A DNA stretch of 64,000 bases, from the NCBI GenBank assembly GCA_002403205.1, contig DHHJ01000017.1, positions 82,337 to 146,336 of the forward strand, in the 5' to 3' direction. Shown here piece by piece: positions 43,299 through 50,993 of this stretch; within the stretch, counting starts at the first letter, position 1, and every line of letters starts with the position of its first letter. Under the pieces are notes generated by a model. It did no database searches, was not told the DNA's origin, and was given only the letters and a program-made list of their open reading frames with translations. Made by a program: the position numbers and the translations under genes. The DNA comes from Anaerolineaceae bacterium UBA4775 (GTDB taxonomy: Bacteria > Chloroflexota > Anaerolineae > Anaerolineales > Anaerolineaceae).

Positions 43299-44633
43299 AT
43301 GCCAACGCCCTTTATCATGCCAAAAATGGACATGGACCAGGAATCAGTCATCATCAATGAGTGGCTGAAGCAAGAAGGCGATTCCGTTGAAAAAGGTGAA
43401 CCGGTCATCGTCATTGAAACTGACAAGATCACCAGCGAGGTCGAGGCACCCGCCTCGGGCACCCTGGCGCGCATTTTGTACGCGAACAACGAAGAGGCCC
43501 CAGTCACCCAGGTGGTGGCCTATATCCTCGAAGAGGGTGAGACCGAGGCAGACCTCCCTGAAGCCCCCGGGGAATCGGAACCAAAGGCTGGGACAGCGGT
43601 TAAACAGGATGTGAGTGATGAGCCCGCCGAGAAACCCCGCAAATCTGCCACACCGATTGCCGTCAGGATGGCCAAGGCCGAGAACATTGACCTCGACAAA
43701 GTGCCCGCCCAGGGCGACAGGATCACCAAGGATGATGTGGAGGCTTACCTCGCAAGCGTAGACCGGGTCGAACCCCGGGTGCAGGTCCCTGCCACACCGG
43801 CTGCCCGCAGGCTGGCCTCTGAGGAAGGCGTGTCGTTGGGTGAAGTCACAGGCAGCGGACCGCGCGGGCGGGTTCAGGCTGATGATGTTCGGGCCACTGC
43901 GGCACGCGTGGCAGCACCCCAGCCTGTGCCCCAGCCGAAACTGTCTGCAGGCCAAACCCTGCCCCTCTCGAGCATCCGCAAACGGATTGCCGACCGGATG
44001 ACCGCCAGCTATCAATCCACCCCCCACATTTACCTGACCGTCGAAGTTGATATGCTCGAAGCTGAAGAAAGCCGTAAGCGCATGAATCAACTGGCCGGGG
44101 AACCCTCAATTTCGATCACGGCTTACCTGGTGCGGCTGGTGGCCTGGGCGCTCAAACGGCATCCGCTGCTGAATGCCACATTGGAAGATGACCAAATCAA
44201 GCTCTGGGAAGAGGTCAACATTGGCATTGCTACAGCCCTTGATGAAGGCCTGATTGTGCCGGTGGTCCATCACGCTGACCAGCTTTCGGCCGTGGAGATC
44301 AACCTGCGCATGCGCGAACTGGCCCAAAAAGCCCGGGCAGGCACGCTGGCACGAGAAGAAATCCAGGGCGGCACCTTCACGATCTCCAACCTGGGGATGT
44401 ACGGTGTGGACTCCTTCACGGCCATCATCAACCCGCCGCAATCAGCCATCCTGGCTGTCGGGACGGTCAGGCGCAAGCCGGTTGTGGTTGATGCGGAAGA
44501 CACCGTCATGGTTCGCCCGATGATGATGCTGACCCTGGGCGCTGATCATCGTGTCGTTGACGGGGCCGTAGCTGCCAGCTTTTTGGCTGACATGGTCAAA
44601 GCGATTGAGACGCCAGAGCTTTTATTGATTTGA
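43299..44633 (+). CDS. dihydrolipoamide acyltransferase (E2) with two peripheral-subunit-binding domains
   Basis: A 444-residue E2. The lipoyl domain (about residues 1-77) carries the lipoylated Lys in VIVIETDKITSEVEAPASG. Two peripheral-subunit-binding domains follow: ATPIAVRMAKAENIDLDKVP with GDRITKDDVEAYL (about 112-150), and ATPAARRLASEEGVSLGEVT with GPRGRVQADDVRA (about 165-200). The catalytic domain (about 220-444) has SIRKRIADRMTASYQSTPHI and the His-Asp motif in LGADHRVVDGAVAASFLADM. A single binding domain is usual, so the tandem pair is unusual. It starts 13 bases after E1 beta with GAAAGGA upstream. Confidence 0.93.
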   Translation: MPTPFIMPKMDMDQESVIINEWLKQEGDSVEKGEPVIVIETDKITSEVEAPASGTLARILYANNEEAPVTQVVAYILEEGETEADLPEAPGESEPKAGTAVKQDVSDEPAEKPRKSATPIAVRMAKAENIDLDKVPAQGDRITKDDVEAYLASVDRVEPRVQVPATPAARRLASEEGVSLGEVTGSGPRGRVQADDVRATAARVAAPQPVPQPKLSAGQTLPLSSIRKRIADRMTASYQSTPHIYLTVEVDMLEAEESRKRMNQLAGEPSISITAYLVRLVAWALKRHPLLNATLEDDQIKLWEEVNIGIATALDEGLIVPVVHHADQLSAVEINLRMRELAQKARAGTLAREEIQGGTFTISNLGMYGVDSFTAIINPPQSAILAVGTVRRKPVVVDAEDTVMVRPMMMLTLGADHRVVDGAVAASFLADMVKAIETPELLLI

Positions 44634-44736
44634 CCTTGCGATTGATGTTCGATGGTTGTGCTCAAGAGGGCTGTTTGACCCGATAGAAATGAGTTTGAAC
44701 ACACAGATGTGTCTTAAAAACGCAGAAAGGCGCTAA

Positions 44737-45150
44737 ATGCCCGAGTTCAATTACGCTTATGTTTTTCTTTTCATAGCGGCGGCCTATGCCCTGCAGTTAC
44801 TGCTGACCAGCTGGCAGGCAAAACGGTTTTTTCGCCGGCTAAAAGAGATCCGCAAGGACGGGTTGACCTCGATCGGCCTGTCTGGCGGCAAGTGGTCTGG
44901 CAGGACCTATGCTGTGCTGGTGGTTGATGAGGATAATAACATCTTGCATGCTGAAAAGCTTTCGGGGATGACGATCTTCTCCACGCTTAAGCCGGTTGAT
45001 GGGTTGGTCGGAGTCAACGCCCGGGACCTGTTGGATGACGATTGCCGCCTGGTTGAAAAGAAAAAACTCATGGATGCTTTTCGGAGTGCTGCCAAGGATA
45101 TCTTAAAAGCGGATAACACAGTGAGTGCAGAAGGGAATCCTGAGGAATGA
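44737..45150 (+). CDS. GutM-like (glucitol operon activator) protein
   Basis: A 137-residue protein matching the GutM family. An N-terminal membrane segment (YAYVFLFIAAAYALQLLLTS, about 5-25) is followed by WQAKRFFRRLKEIRKDGLTS and GLSGGKWSGRTYAVLVVDED, then KPVDGLVGVNARDLLDDDCR. In Escherichia coli GutM activates the glucitol PTS operon; elsewhere it is a small PTS-linked protein of unclear action. Here it sits between the dehydrogenase and a galactitol-type PTS, supporting a polyol substrate. The last codons precede the IIA start by 23 bases. Confidence 0.87.
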   Translation: MPEFNYAYVFLFIAAAYALQLLLTSWQAKRFFRRLKEIRKDGLTSIGLSGGKWSGRTYAVLVVDEDNNILHAEKLSGMTIFSTLKPVDGLVGVNARDLLDDDCRLVEKKKLMDAFRSAAKDILKADNTVSAEGNPEE

Positions 45151-45172
45151 AGGAGTTTGTATAGGAGAGAAA

Positions 45173-45649
45173 ATGGAAGCATTAGAAGAATTAATGGTTG
45201 GGTCGGCAATCTTACTTGGTTACCCGGCGAAAGATGCAGAAGGTGTCATCAGCGAGTTAGGGAGGCTTTTATTCGAAGCGGGGCATGTTAAAGAATCCTT
45301 TGTCCAGGCAGCCCTTGACCGAGAAATGTCACTGCCTACAGGTCTTCCGTTGATGGGCGGCCATAATGCTGCCATCCCTCACACTGATGTAGAGCATGTA
45401 TTAAAGCCGAGCATTGCTTTCGCGACGCTGGCACAGCCTGTGAACTTTCACAATATGGTCATGCCTGAAGAGCTTATCCCGGTATCAATTGTGTTTTTAC
45501 TGGCGCTCGATCAACCCAAGTCCCAGGTTGGAATGCTGCAGGAAATTGCCGGTATTCTTCAAAAACCTGTGCTTATTGAGAATTTGGTCAAGGCCCAATC
45601 CTCAGAGGAGGTCGTTGAAATAATCAAAAATAGAGCAGACACTCAATAA
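45173..45649 (+). CDS. PTS IIA component (fructose/galactitol type)
   Basis: A 158-residue EIIA of the PTS_EIIA type 2 fold. It takes phosphate from HPr and hands it to IIB in the cytosol. The phosphorylated His is in LMGGHNAAIPHTDVEHVLKP (His of IPHTD, about residue 68). VKESFVQAALDREMSLPTGL precedes it and MPEELIPVSIVFLLALDQPK follows. The start at ATG 45173 has AGGAGAG upstream; an in-frame ATG-less extension from 45125 is not needed. Together with the next two genes it makes a full galactitol-family permease. Confidence 0.92.
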   Translation: MEALEELMVGSAILLGYPAKDAEGVISELGRLLFEAGHVKESFVQAALDREMSLPTGLPLMGGHNAAIPHTDVEHVLKPSIAFATLAQPVNFHNMVMPEELIPVSIVFLLALDQPKSQVGMLQEIAGILQKPVLIENLVKAQSSEEVVEIIKNRADTQ

Positions 45650-45726
45650 CATCAGTTTGATTATCATATATAATTGGTAATGAATTAATCATATCGCTGT
45701 AGTTTAGTCCATTATAGGAGGAAAAA

Positions 45727-46014
45727 ATGGTTAAGAAGAAAACCATATTGGTAGCCTGTGGAACAGCAATTGCGACGTCAACCGTGGTTGCGAGAGCTAT
45801 TGAGGAAGGCCTGGAAGAACGGGGATTATACGTCAACATTCGCCAATGTAAAGCTGCTGAAGTGCCGAGTTTGGTGGCGGATGCAGATTTAATTGTCGCG
45901 ACGACTCCTGTCTCCGTTGATAAGGATATTCCAATAATTCAAACGCTTGCTTTTCTCACAGGGATAGGAAAGGAGGAGGTGATTGAACAAATAGTTGACT
46001 ATCTCAAAGACTAA
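45727..46014 (+). CDS. PTS IIB component (galactitol type)
   Basis: A 95-residue GatB-like EIIB. The phosphorylated Cys lies in the P-loop KKTILVACGTAIATSTVVAR near residue 11. IRQCKAAEVPSLVADADLIV and VDKDIPIIQTLAFLTGIGKE match the rest of the small Rossmann-like domain. It accepts phosphate from IIA and phosphorylates the incoming sugar bound to IIC. A ribosome binding site TAGGAGG precedes the ATG. Confidence 0.93.
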   Translation: MVKKKTILVACGTAIATSTVVARAIEEGLEERGLYVNIRQCKAAEVPSLVADADLIVATTPVSVDKDIPIIQTLAFLTGIGKEEVIEQIVDYLKD

Positions 46015-46101
46015 TGAAAGGGAAATGATATCGAAAAAAGCCAATTACAAATGAAAGAATAAATTAATCACATTCACTTTATTCTAGAAATAAGGAGAAC
46101 C

Positions 46102-47517
46102 ATGTTAGACGCAATTCTTTCTGGTATAAAACTATTTTTTGACACCCTTGGCGCAACGATCATGTTGCCAATCATTATCATTGTTTTAGCTTTGATCCTA
46201 GGCGCCAAATTCGGTCGTGCTTTCAGGGCTGGTGTGACAGTCGGTATTGCCTTCATTGGAATCAATCTTGTGATTGGTTTGATGTGGACATCGCTTTCCG
46301 ATGTTGGGCAAGCCTTGGTCACTAACCTTGGAATTAATCGAACGGTTTACGATGTTGGGTGGCCTTCAGCGGCAGCCATTGCCTTTGGTACAGATGTCGG
46401 ATTGGCTGTTATTCCAATTGCCCTTTTGGTCAACCTGGTTTTGCTGCTCACCCGGTTAACCAAGACATTAAACATTGATGTGTGGAACTTCTGGCACTTT
46501 GCGTTTATTGGCTCATTGGTTGCTGTCGTCACCAACAGCCTGGTTTACGGCTTAATCGCTGCTGCTCTTGCTGCTGCATTTGCCTTGTTCCTGGCGGACT
46601 GGACAGCCAAAGCTGTGCAATCATTTTATGGTTTGCCCGGCATTTCCATTCCCCACCTTACCACCGCACCCGGTGTCCCCTTTGCGATTTTGGTCAACTG
46701 GATCTTTGAAAAAATCCCCGCCTTGCGAGATTTGAAGGCAGATCCAGATACAATTCGAAAACGCTGGGGTATTTTCGGCGAGCCAGTAATCTTAGGCCTG
46801 ATCATCGGTTTGATTCTTGGCGTCTTAGCCTTTGCTTTCAATGTGCCGGCAGGTCAATCGGGGCTGGTGACGATCAGCAAAATTCTGGGTGTAGGCATGA
46901 ACTTGGCTGCGGTTATGTTGCTTCTACCTCGCATGGTCGCAATCCTTATGGAAGGCTTGATCCCAGTTTCTGAGGCGGCTCGGGACTTCATGCAGCGGCG
47001 AGCATCGGGGCGTGAGATCTACATTGGCCTCGATTCGGCTATCTTAATCGGTCATCCCGCAGCAATTTCGACCGCATTGGTGCTTGTGCCTATTGCGATT
47101 CTGTTAAGCATCATTCTGCCAGGGAACCAGGTCATTCTCTTTGCGGATCTGGCCATCATTCCCTTCGTGGTGGCGCTGTTTGCACCCCTGATGAAGGGAA
47201 ATATCGTCCGAATGATCGTAGCAGGGACTTTAGAACTGGCGGTTGGTTTCTATTTTGCCACCAGTATGTCGACCATTTTCACTCAAGCCGCGGTCAATGC
47301 TGGTTTTGCCATGCCGGAGGGTGCCGTTGAGATCACCAGTATCGGTGATGGTTTCCTGTGGCCAGCATGGTTGTTCACCAACATGACCGATTGGTTAGGT
47401 GGTGCGATCGGTTTACTGATCCTTGCGGTTTTGATCGCTGTTGTGTTTTACTTCTACTTGCGAAATTCGCAAGCCTGGGAACGCATTGCTGGCGCACCTG
47501 TTGAGGAAACAGAATAA
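46102..47517 (+). CDS. PTS IIC permease (galactitol type)
   Basis: A 471-residue GatC-like permease with about ten hydrophobic segments. It begins LDAILSGIKLFFDTLGATIM and LPIIIIVLALILGAKFGRAF. The family's conserved parts include DVGWPSAAAIAFGTDVGLAV, PHLTTAPGVPFAILVNWIFE and GLDSAILIGHPAAISTALVL. It transports the substrate while IIB phosphorylates it. Substrate could be galactitol, D-arabitol or another polyol or ketose; residues alone do not decide. A ribosome binding site AAGGAG lies upstream and a strong terminator 22 bases after the stop marks the end of the operon. Confidence 0.93.
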   Translation: MLDAILSGIKLFFDTLGATIMLPIIIIVLALILGAKFGRAFRAGVTVGIAFIGINLVIGLMWTSLSDVGQALVTNLGINRTVYDVGWPSAAAIAFGTDVGLAVIPIALLVNLVLLLTRLTKTLNIDVWNFWHFAFIGSLVAVVTNSLVYGLIAAALAAAFALFLADWTAKAVQSFYGLPGISIPHLTTAPGVPFAILVNWIFEKIPALRDLKADPDTIRKRWGIFGEPVILGLIIGLILGVLAFAFNVPAGQSGLVTISKILGVGMNLAAVMLLLPRMVAILMEGLIPVSEAARDFMQRRASGREIYIGLDSAILIGHPAAISTALVLVPIAILLSIILPGNQVILFADLAIIPFVVALFAPLMKGNIVRMIVAGTLELAVGFYFATSMSTIFTQAAVNAGFAMPEGAVEITSIGDGFLWPAWLFTNMTDWLGGAIGLLILAVLIAVVFYFYLRNSQAWERIAGAPVEETE

Positions 47518-47538
47518 CCATCGTCGGTAAATCTCATA

Positions 47539-47570
47539 GGGACGGTTGATGTTGACCGTCCCTTTTTTTT
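47539..47570 (+). terminator. terminator of the PTS operon
   Basis: GGGACGGT (47539-47546) pairs perfectly with ACCGTCCC (47555-47562) around an eight-base loop, followed by eight T. Confidence 0.95.
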
Positions 47571-47592
47571 CACAAGAGTTGTTGGAGTTGAA

Positions 47593-48003
47593 ATGCTTGA
47601 TGCCATAATTCGTGGGACATTGGGTGATGCGGGAACAGCGGTGTTGGATTTTTACATCGATAACGCCCTTTGGATCAATGCGATTTTATTATTTTATGCA
47701 TTCTGTCTGGTTTTTGCCAAACGCGCTTATCTCAAAATAAAACAGGCTATTAAAGCTGACCTTGTCCAAGCATATGGCGAAAGTATTATGGCGAAGCGTG
47801 AAAAGAATTTTGTAAAAGCCGTCGAGCGCCATCGCTTTAACTGGAACATGCTTGCTAAGGAGACACCGATACCGTTCATTTCTCCTGATAATTCATTATT
47901 GTTTTGGTTCAAATCACCAAATTCCCTTAAAAAGCATTTCACGGCAGAAAGGATGTTTCAGATCTTTCATCAAGCGGAACATCCATCTGACCATAGAGGT
48001 TGA
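47593..48003 (+). CDS. small membrane-anchored protein of unknown function
   Basis: A 136-residue protein I do not recognise. One hydrophobic segment (about 25-45, ALWINAILLFYAFCLVFAKR) is followed by a basic, helical cytosolic part with KAYLKIKQ-like AYLKIKQAIKADLVQAYGES and NFVKAVERHRFNWNMLAKET. It begins 22 bases after the PTS terminator with GTTGGAG as ribosome binding site, so it could be read only by read-through or from a weak promoter. Its position suggests, but does not prove, a link with the PTS. Confidence 0.6.
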   Translation: MLDAIIRGTLGDAGTAVLDFYIDNALWINAILLFYAFCLVFAKRAYLKIKQAIKADLVQAYGESIMAKREKNFVKAVERHRFNWNMLAKETPIPFISPDNSLLFWFKSPNSLKKHFTAERMFQIFHQAEHPSDHRG

Positions 48004-48137
48004 GTCAGTTGAGCTATGGGCACACCCATAATGGCAAATTTGCTAGTCTTGCATAAAATGCGTCCATTTTTACGACGGGTGTGAATCATTCACACATCGC
48101 TTCTTGACAGATAAACATTCAATTAAGGTGAGGTTCA

Positions 48138-48437
48138 ATGGCTAACTATACAATTTCGGAGAAGATTTCAGGTCATAAAGCTGAACAATTGTTTAAGGCT
48201 GGCCGGTCTTCTCTGGAAGAATTGAAAATGGAGATCGTAAAGGATCGGTCGATTGCCTTTTTGTTACAGGCACGCACAACAGATCGCGATGATGTGATCA
48301 ATGTAAATTTTATTGTCAATGCCTTTCAAAATGAATGTTCATTGGCTCTGACCAGCGAAACCGCAGTTCATGAAACACTGAAAGTGTTGGCTGGACAGTT
48401 TATAGATGCACTCAGACGCCAACTCAATGAGGTGTGA
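48138..48437 (+). CDS. small protein of unknown function
   Basis: A 99-residue protein I do not recognise. It reads as an alpha/beta domain: TISEKISGHKAEQLFKAGRS, LEELKMEIVKDRSIAFLLQA, VINVNFIVNAFQNECSLALT and VHETLKVLAGQFIDALRRQL. No membrane segment or catalytic motif is apparent. A ribosome binding site AAGGTGAGG precedes the ATG. It is probably the second gene after the PTS terminator, in the same orientation. Confidence 0.6.
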   Translation: MANYTISEKISGHKAEQLFKAGRSSLEELKMEIVKDRSIAFLLQARTTDRDDVINVNFIVNAFQNECSLALTSETAVHETLKVLAGQFIDALRRQLNEV

Positions 48438-48513
48438 GACCATCAGCAGGGTGGAATCATCAGCGTTTCCTGACCACTATCAGACGCGCTGCAATCATTC
48501 AGCATCGCGCCTA

Positions 48514-48879
48514 TTAATGAGGTACTACCATGCACAGAAACCCCAACGGTTCGTCACCCAATGCTGTAAATTGGTGTGTATGATCAGACCCAATAAAAAC
48601 CGCATCCTTTGGGTGCAGGATAAATAAGTCTTTATTTAATTGAAGCTGTGCTTCTCCATGCACAATAATGACCCCATGCTCATGGGCATGTGACTCCAAA
48701 TTACTGCTTTTCCCGGGTTCTAATCGAAAGTAGCGAACATGGAAGTTGTGGGAATTTTCATTTGGGCCAATAGGCACTTGCCGAGTAACGCCCTCTAAGG
48801 CTCCACTATATGCACGGATATCGATATCTTCCCATTGGTAATGGGTTTCAGTACCTGTAAAGCGATGGATCACACTCAT
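48514..48879 (-). CDS. cupin-domain protein
   Basis: A 121-residue single cupin. The first metal motif is LESHAHEHGVIIVHGEAQLQ (H-x-H-x-H, about residue 64), with a reduced G(X)5HXH(X)3,4E(X)6G pattern. The second is FIGSDHTHQFTALGDEPLGF (His about 100). It should bind a divalent metal. Cupins of this kind act as small dioxygenases, isomerases or sensors, and the substrate is unknown. A ribosome binding site GGAGGTG and a clear promoter lie upstream. It is convergent with the small genes that follow the PTS operon. Confidence 0.85.
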   Translation of the reverse strand: MSVIHRFTGTETHYQWEDIDIRAYSGALEGVTRQVPIGPNENSHNFHVRYFRLEPGKSSNLESHAHEHGVIIVHGEAQLQLNKDLFILHPKDAVFIGSDHTHQFTALGDEPLGFLCMVVPH

Positions 48880-48910
48880 TTACACCTCCACAAAGAAATT
48901 TTTCAAACGC

Positions 48911-48938
48911 ATTTTACTTCATAGGATGACCTTGTCAA
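48911..48938 (-). promoter_or_regulatory. cupin gene promoter
   Basis: On the minus strand TTGACA (48938-48933) and TAAAAT (48916-48911) are 16 bases apart, giving a start near 48904 and a leader of about 25 bases. Confidence 0.75.
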
Positions 48939-49149
48939 AAGGTTGTTAAGTACACACGGGTGATTAACTCTTCATCCGCCGACAACGCCCTGTGCAGTAA
49001 GGGTTTCTCCTCATCCACAGGGAGTCTGAGTTTCCTTCGCCAGATGTATATTACAGCCAAAGGTTTTAAGACTGATCCCTTTCCAGAGAGGATGAGTGAT
49101 CAGTTGTCACCATTTTCCAGTAATTTGAAGGTTATGATAAGATCAAGGC

Positions 49150-49575
49150 ATGACAGATGAACGTATGCTCGATCGGGAGGCGGAACCCTCCCCTGAGCTG
49201 ATCCGCAAAGTGATCGGCAGGGAGGTCTACCCGGTGTGGGAGGATGTGACCCGCTTTTTGCAGGACCGCTACCCGGCTTTCGAACCAGAACTGATATTTT
49301 ACAACGCCCAGCATGGCTGGGGGCTGCAGTATCGCAAAGACGCCCAACGGCTGTGCCTCTTGTTCCCGGAGCGGGGCGGTTTTACAGCCCTGCTCACCCT
49401 CAATCCTGAGGAGGAGGATGCCGCCCTGGGGAAGATCAACTTTTACAACGCCCGCATCCGCGCACTGTTGAACCAGCCTTCCGCCCTGCCGCAAGGCCGC
49501 TGGTTATGGCTGCGGATCGAAGATCACACGGATTTTGTGGGCTTACAGTTACTGCTGGATACAAAAAACCTTTGA
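49150..49575 (+). CDS. DUF3788-like protein
   Basis: A 141-residue protein resembling the DUF3788 family: VWEDVTRFLQDRYPAFEPEL, the Trp/Tyr-rich IFYNAQHGWGLQYRKDAQRL, LCLLFPERGGFTALLTLNPE and WLWLRIEDHTDFVGLQLLLD. These small cytosolic proteins are uncharacterised. The match in order and spacing of motifs is good but made by eye. Its 3' end overlaps the doubtful minus-strand frame by 27 bases. Confidence 0.7.
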   Translation: MTDERMLDREAEPSPELIRKVIGREVYPVWEDVTRFLQDRYPAFEPELIFYNAQHGWGLQYRKDAQRLCLLFPERGGFTALLTLNPEEEDAALGKINFYNARIRALLNQPSALPQGRWLWLRIEDHTDFVGLQLLLDTKNL

Positions 49576-49905
49576 TAAGGCGGTTTCTTTCAGAATTGGG
49601 GGCAATCCAGAGGTGGATTTTTCTTGAACAGGGTTGGCCAGTGGATCACCCTTCTCGCTGAAAAAAATTAAATTCATCTGTTTGGTTTGATCCATGGGGT
49701 CAAATAAAAGCGAGGAGCTGTATGCAACGCTTTCCCTCACAAGGTTTTGGCCATTCAGGGGTGTTCGTGTTAAAATTAACCTGCCAGCAGAACCAAACCG
49801 TGTTTCGGTTTGTGGTGTAAATCTCACCTGATCGATCAACCACAGCCGATTTTGGTGGCGATCCTCGTTTTTGATGGTATCCCATGCCTGATCTGCATCC
49901 TGCAT
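49549..49905 (-). CDS. doubtful open reading frame
   Basis: A 118-residue open frame with no recognised relatives. It reads ENRLWLIDQVRF-like QNRLWLIDQVRFTPQTETRF, RLILTRTPLNGQNLVRESVA and QMNLIFFSEKGDPLANPVQE, which looks protein-like, but there is no good ribosome binding site and it overlaps the end of the DUF3788-like gene. It could be a fragment of a decayed gene. Confidence 0.3.
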   Translation of the reverse strand: MQDADQAWDTIKNEDRHQNRLWLIDQVRFTPQTETRFGSAGRLILTRTPLNGQNLVRESVAYSSSLLFDPMDQTKQMNLIFFSEKGDPLANPVQEKSTSGLPPILKETALSKVFCIQQ

Positions 49906-50023
49906 CGATAGACGCGATTAATGCTAAAGGGTACAGTTAAGGTTCAAGAGAACGAGAAATAACGTAAAAGGCTGCATCGTGAACGATGCACAGGCAATTT
50001 TTATATGCAGAAGGGAATGGCAT

Positions 50024-50692
50024 ATGATTTCCCAAACACAAATCATTCTGAGAATATTGGTGGGGGCTGTTCTGGGCGCGGCGGTTGGCATTGAACGTGA
50101 ACGGCATGACCAGCCCGCAGGGCTGCGCACCCACATGATCCTGGTGATCGGCGCCACCCTGGCCATGGTCCTTTCAGTCAACCTGGGGTACCTGTATGCC
50201 CGCGAAGGCACGCCTTCTGACCCGGCCCGCCTGGCTGCCCAGGTGATTTCCGGCATCGGCTTTTTGGGTGCAGGCGCCATCTTGCGCTTTGGTTACAATG
50301 TGAAGGGCTTAACAACGGCAACTTCGCTGTGGACCATGGCGATCGTGGGTATGACGGTTGGCGCGGGCTACTACTTGATCGGTGTGGTCGCCACGGTATT
50401 GATGCTCGTCGTTCTGAGCTTGCTGTCTTTCGTCGAAAATCGATTTGTCAGGACCTCTGTTTCGCGCTACATTCAGGTAGAGGTCGATTACCATAAGGGC
50501 GTGGTCAAGTCCATCCGGCAAGCCATACAGCAATTTGCAGACAACTTGATAAGCTTCACAATTCAAAAGCATGTCAAAAACAAGCGTTTGCGGATCCAGG
50601 TGGTGGCTCGCATTTCACGCGACCAGGCACTGGAAGAATTGATTGAGATCCTCTCAGATATCGACGGTGTACGCAATTTAAAGGTCGAATAA
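50024..50692 (+). CDS. MgtC/SapB-family membrane protein
   Basis: A 222-residue MgtC/SapB protein. Four or five N-terminal membrane helices (about residues 5-150) include IILRILVGAVLGAAVGIERE, THMILVIGATLAMVLSVNLG and QVISGIGFLGAGAILRFGYN, the conserved RxHxLVxxGA and GxGFLGAG regions of the family. The C-terminal soluble part (about 150-222) reads VDYHKGVVKSIRQAIQQFAD and LEELIEILSDIDGVRNLKVE, an ACT-like domain. Family members modulate F-type ATP synthase or help at low magnesium. The start at ATG 50024 follows GAAGGGAA. Confidence 0.88.
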   Translation: MISQTQIILRILVGAVLGAAVGIERERHDQPAGLRTHMILVIGATLAMVLSVNLGYLYAREGTPSDPARLAAQVISGIGFLGAGAILRFGYNVKGLTTATSLWTMAIVGMTVGAGYYLIGVVATVLMLVVLSLLSFVENRFVRTSVSRYIQVEVDYHKGVVKSIRQAIQQFADNLISFTIQKHVKNKRLRIQVVARISRDQALEELIEILSDIDGVRNLKVE

Positions 50693-50716
50693 GCGCGCTG
50701 CTGGCTGTGTCACCTT

Positions 50717-50992
50717 TCAAGCGCTTTGCGGGCGCGATGATTTTCTAAGGTCTGCCAGGCGTTCAGCATTTTCGTAGGGGAAAATAAATCGCGCCCGGTC
50801 TGCCTTGGGGATGGGCTGACCGTGTTCCTTTTGCAGGCTCTCAAAATTGACCAGGTGGTTGAGCACTTCCAGAAGAGACCAGCTTTCAGGCGAAGGTTTC
50901 CAGCGGGCTTGCTTCTCTGATAAACCGCTCCCCAGGTGGGTGAGGGCCTGCCCCTGGACTTTCAGTTGTGTCACAGCATTGTGTAGGTCCAC
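50717..50992 (-). CDS. truncated DinB-like protein
   Basis: A 91-residue protein whose N-terminus resembles the DinB/YfiT four-helix fold: LTHLGSGLSEKQARWKPSPE and WSLLEVLNHLVNFE, with the His of NHL placed like a metal ligand. Normal members have about 150-170 residues and two further His. Here only the first two helices remain before a diverged tail (PIPKADRARFIFPYENAERL). It begins two bases after the DUF2779 stop, so it is the last gene of that operon. It is probably a degenerate or specialised stub. Confidence 0.55.
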   Translation of the reverse strand: MDLHNAVTQLKVQGQALTHLGSGLSEKQARWKPSPESWSLLEVLNHLVNFESLQKEHGQPIPKADRARFIFPYENAERLADLRKSSRPQSA

Positions 50993-50993
50993 C

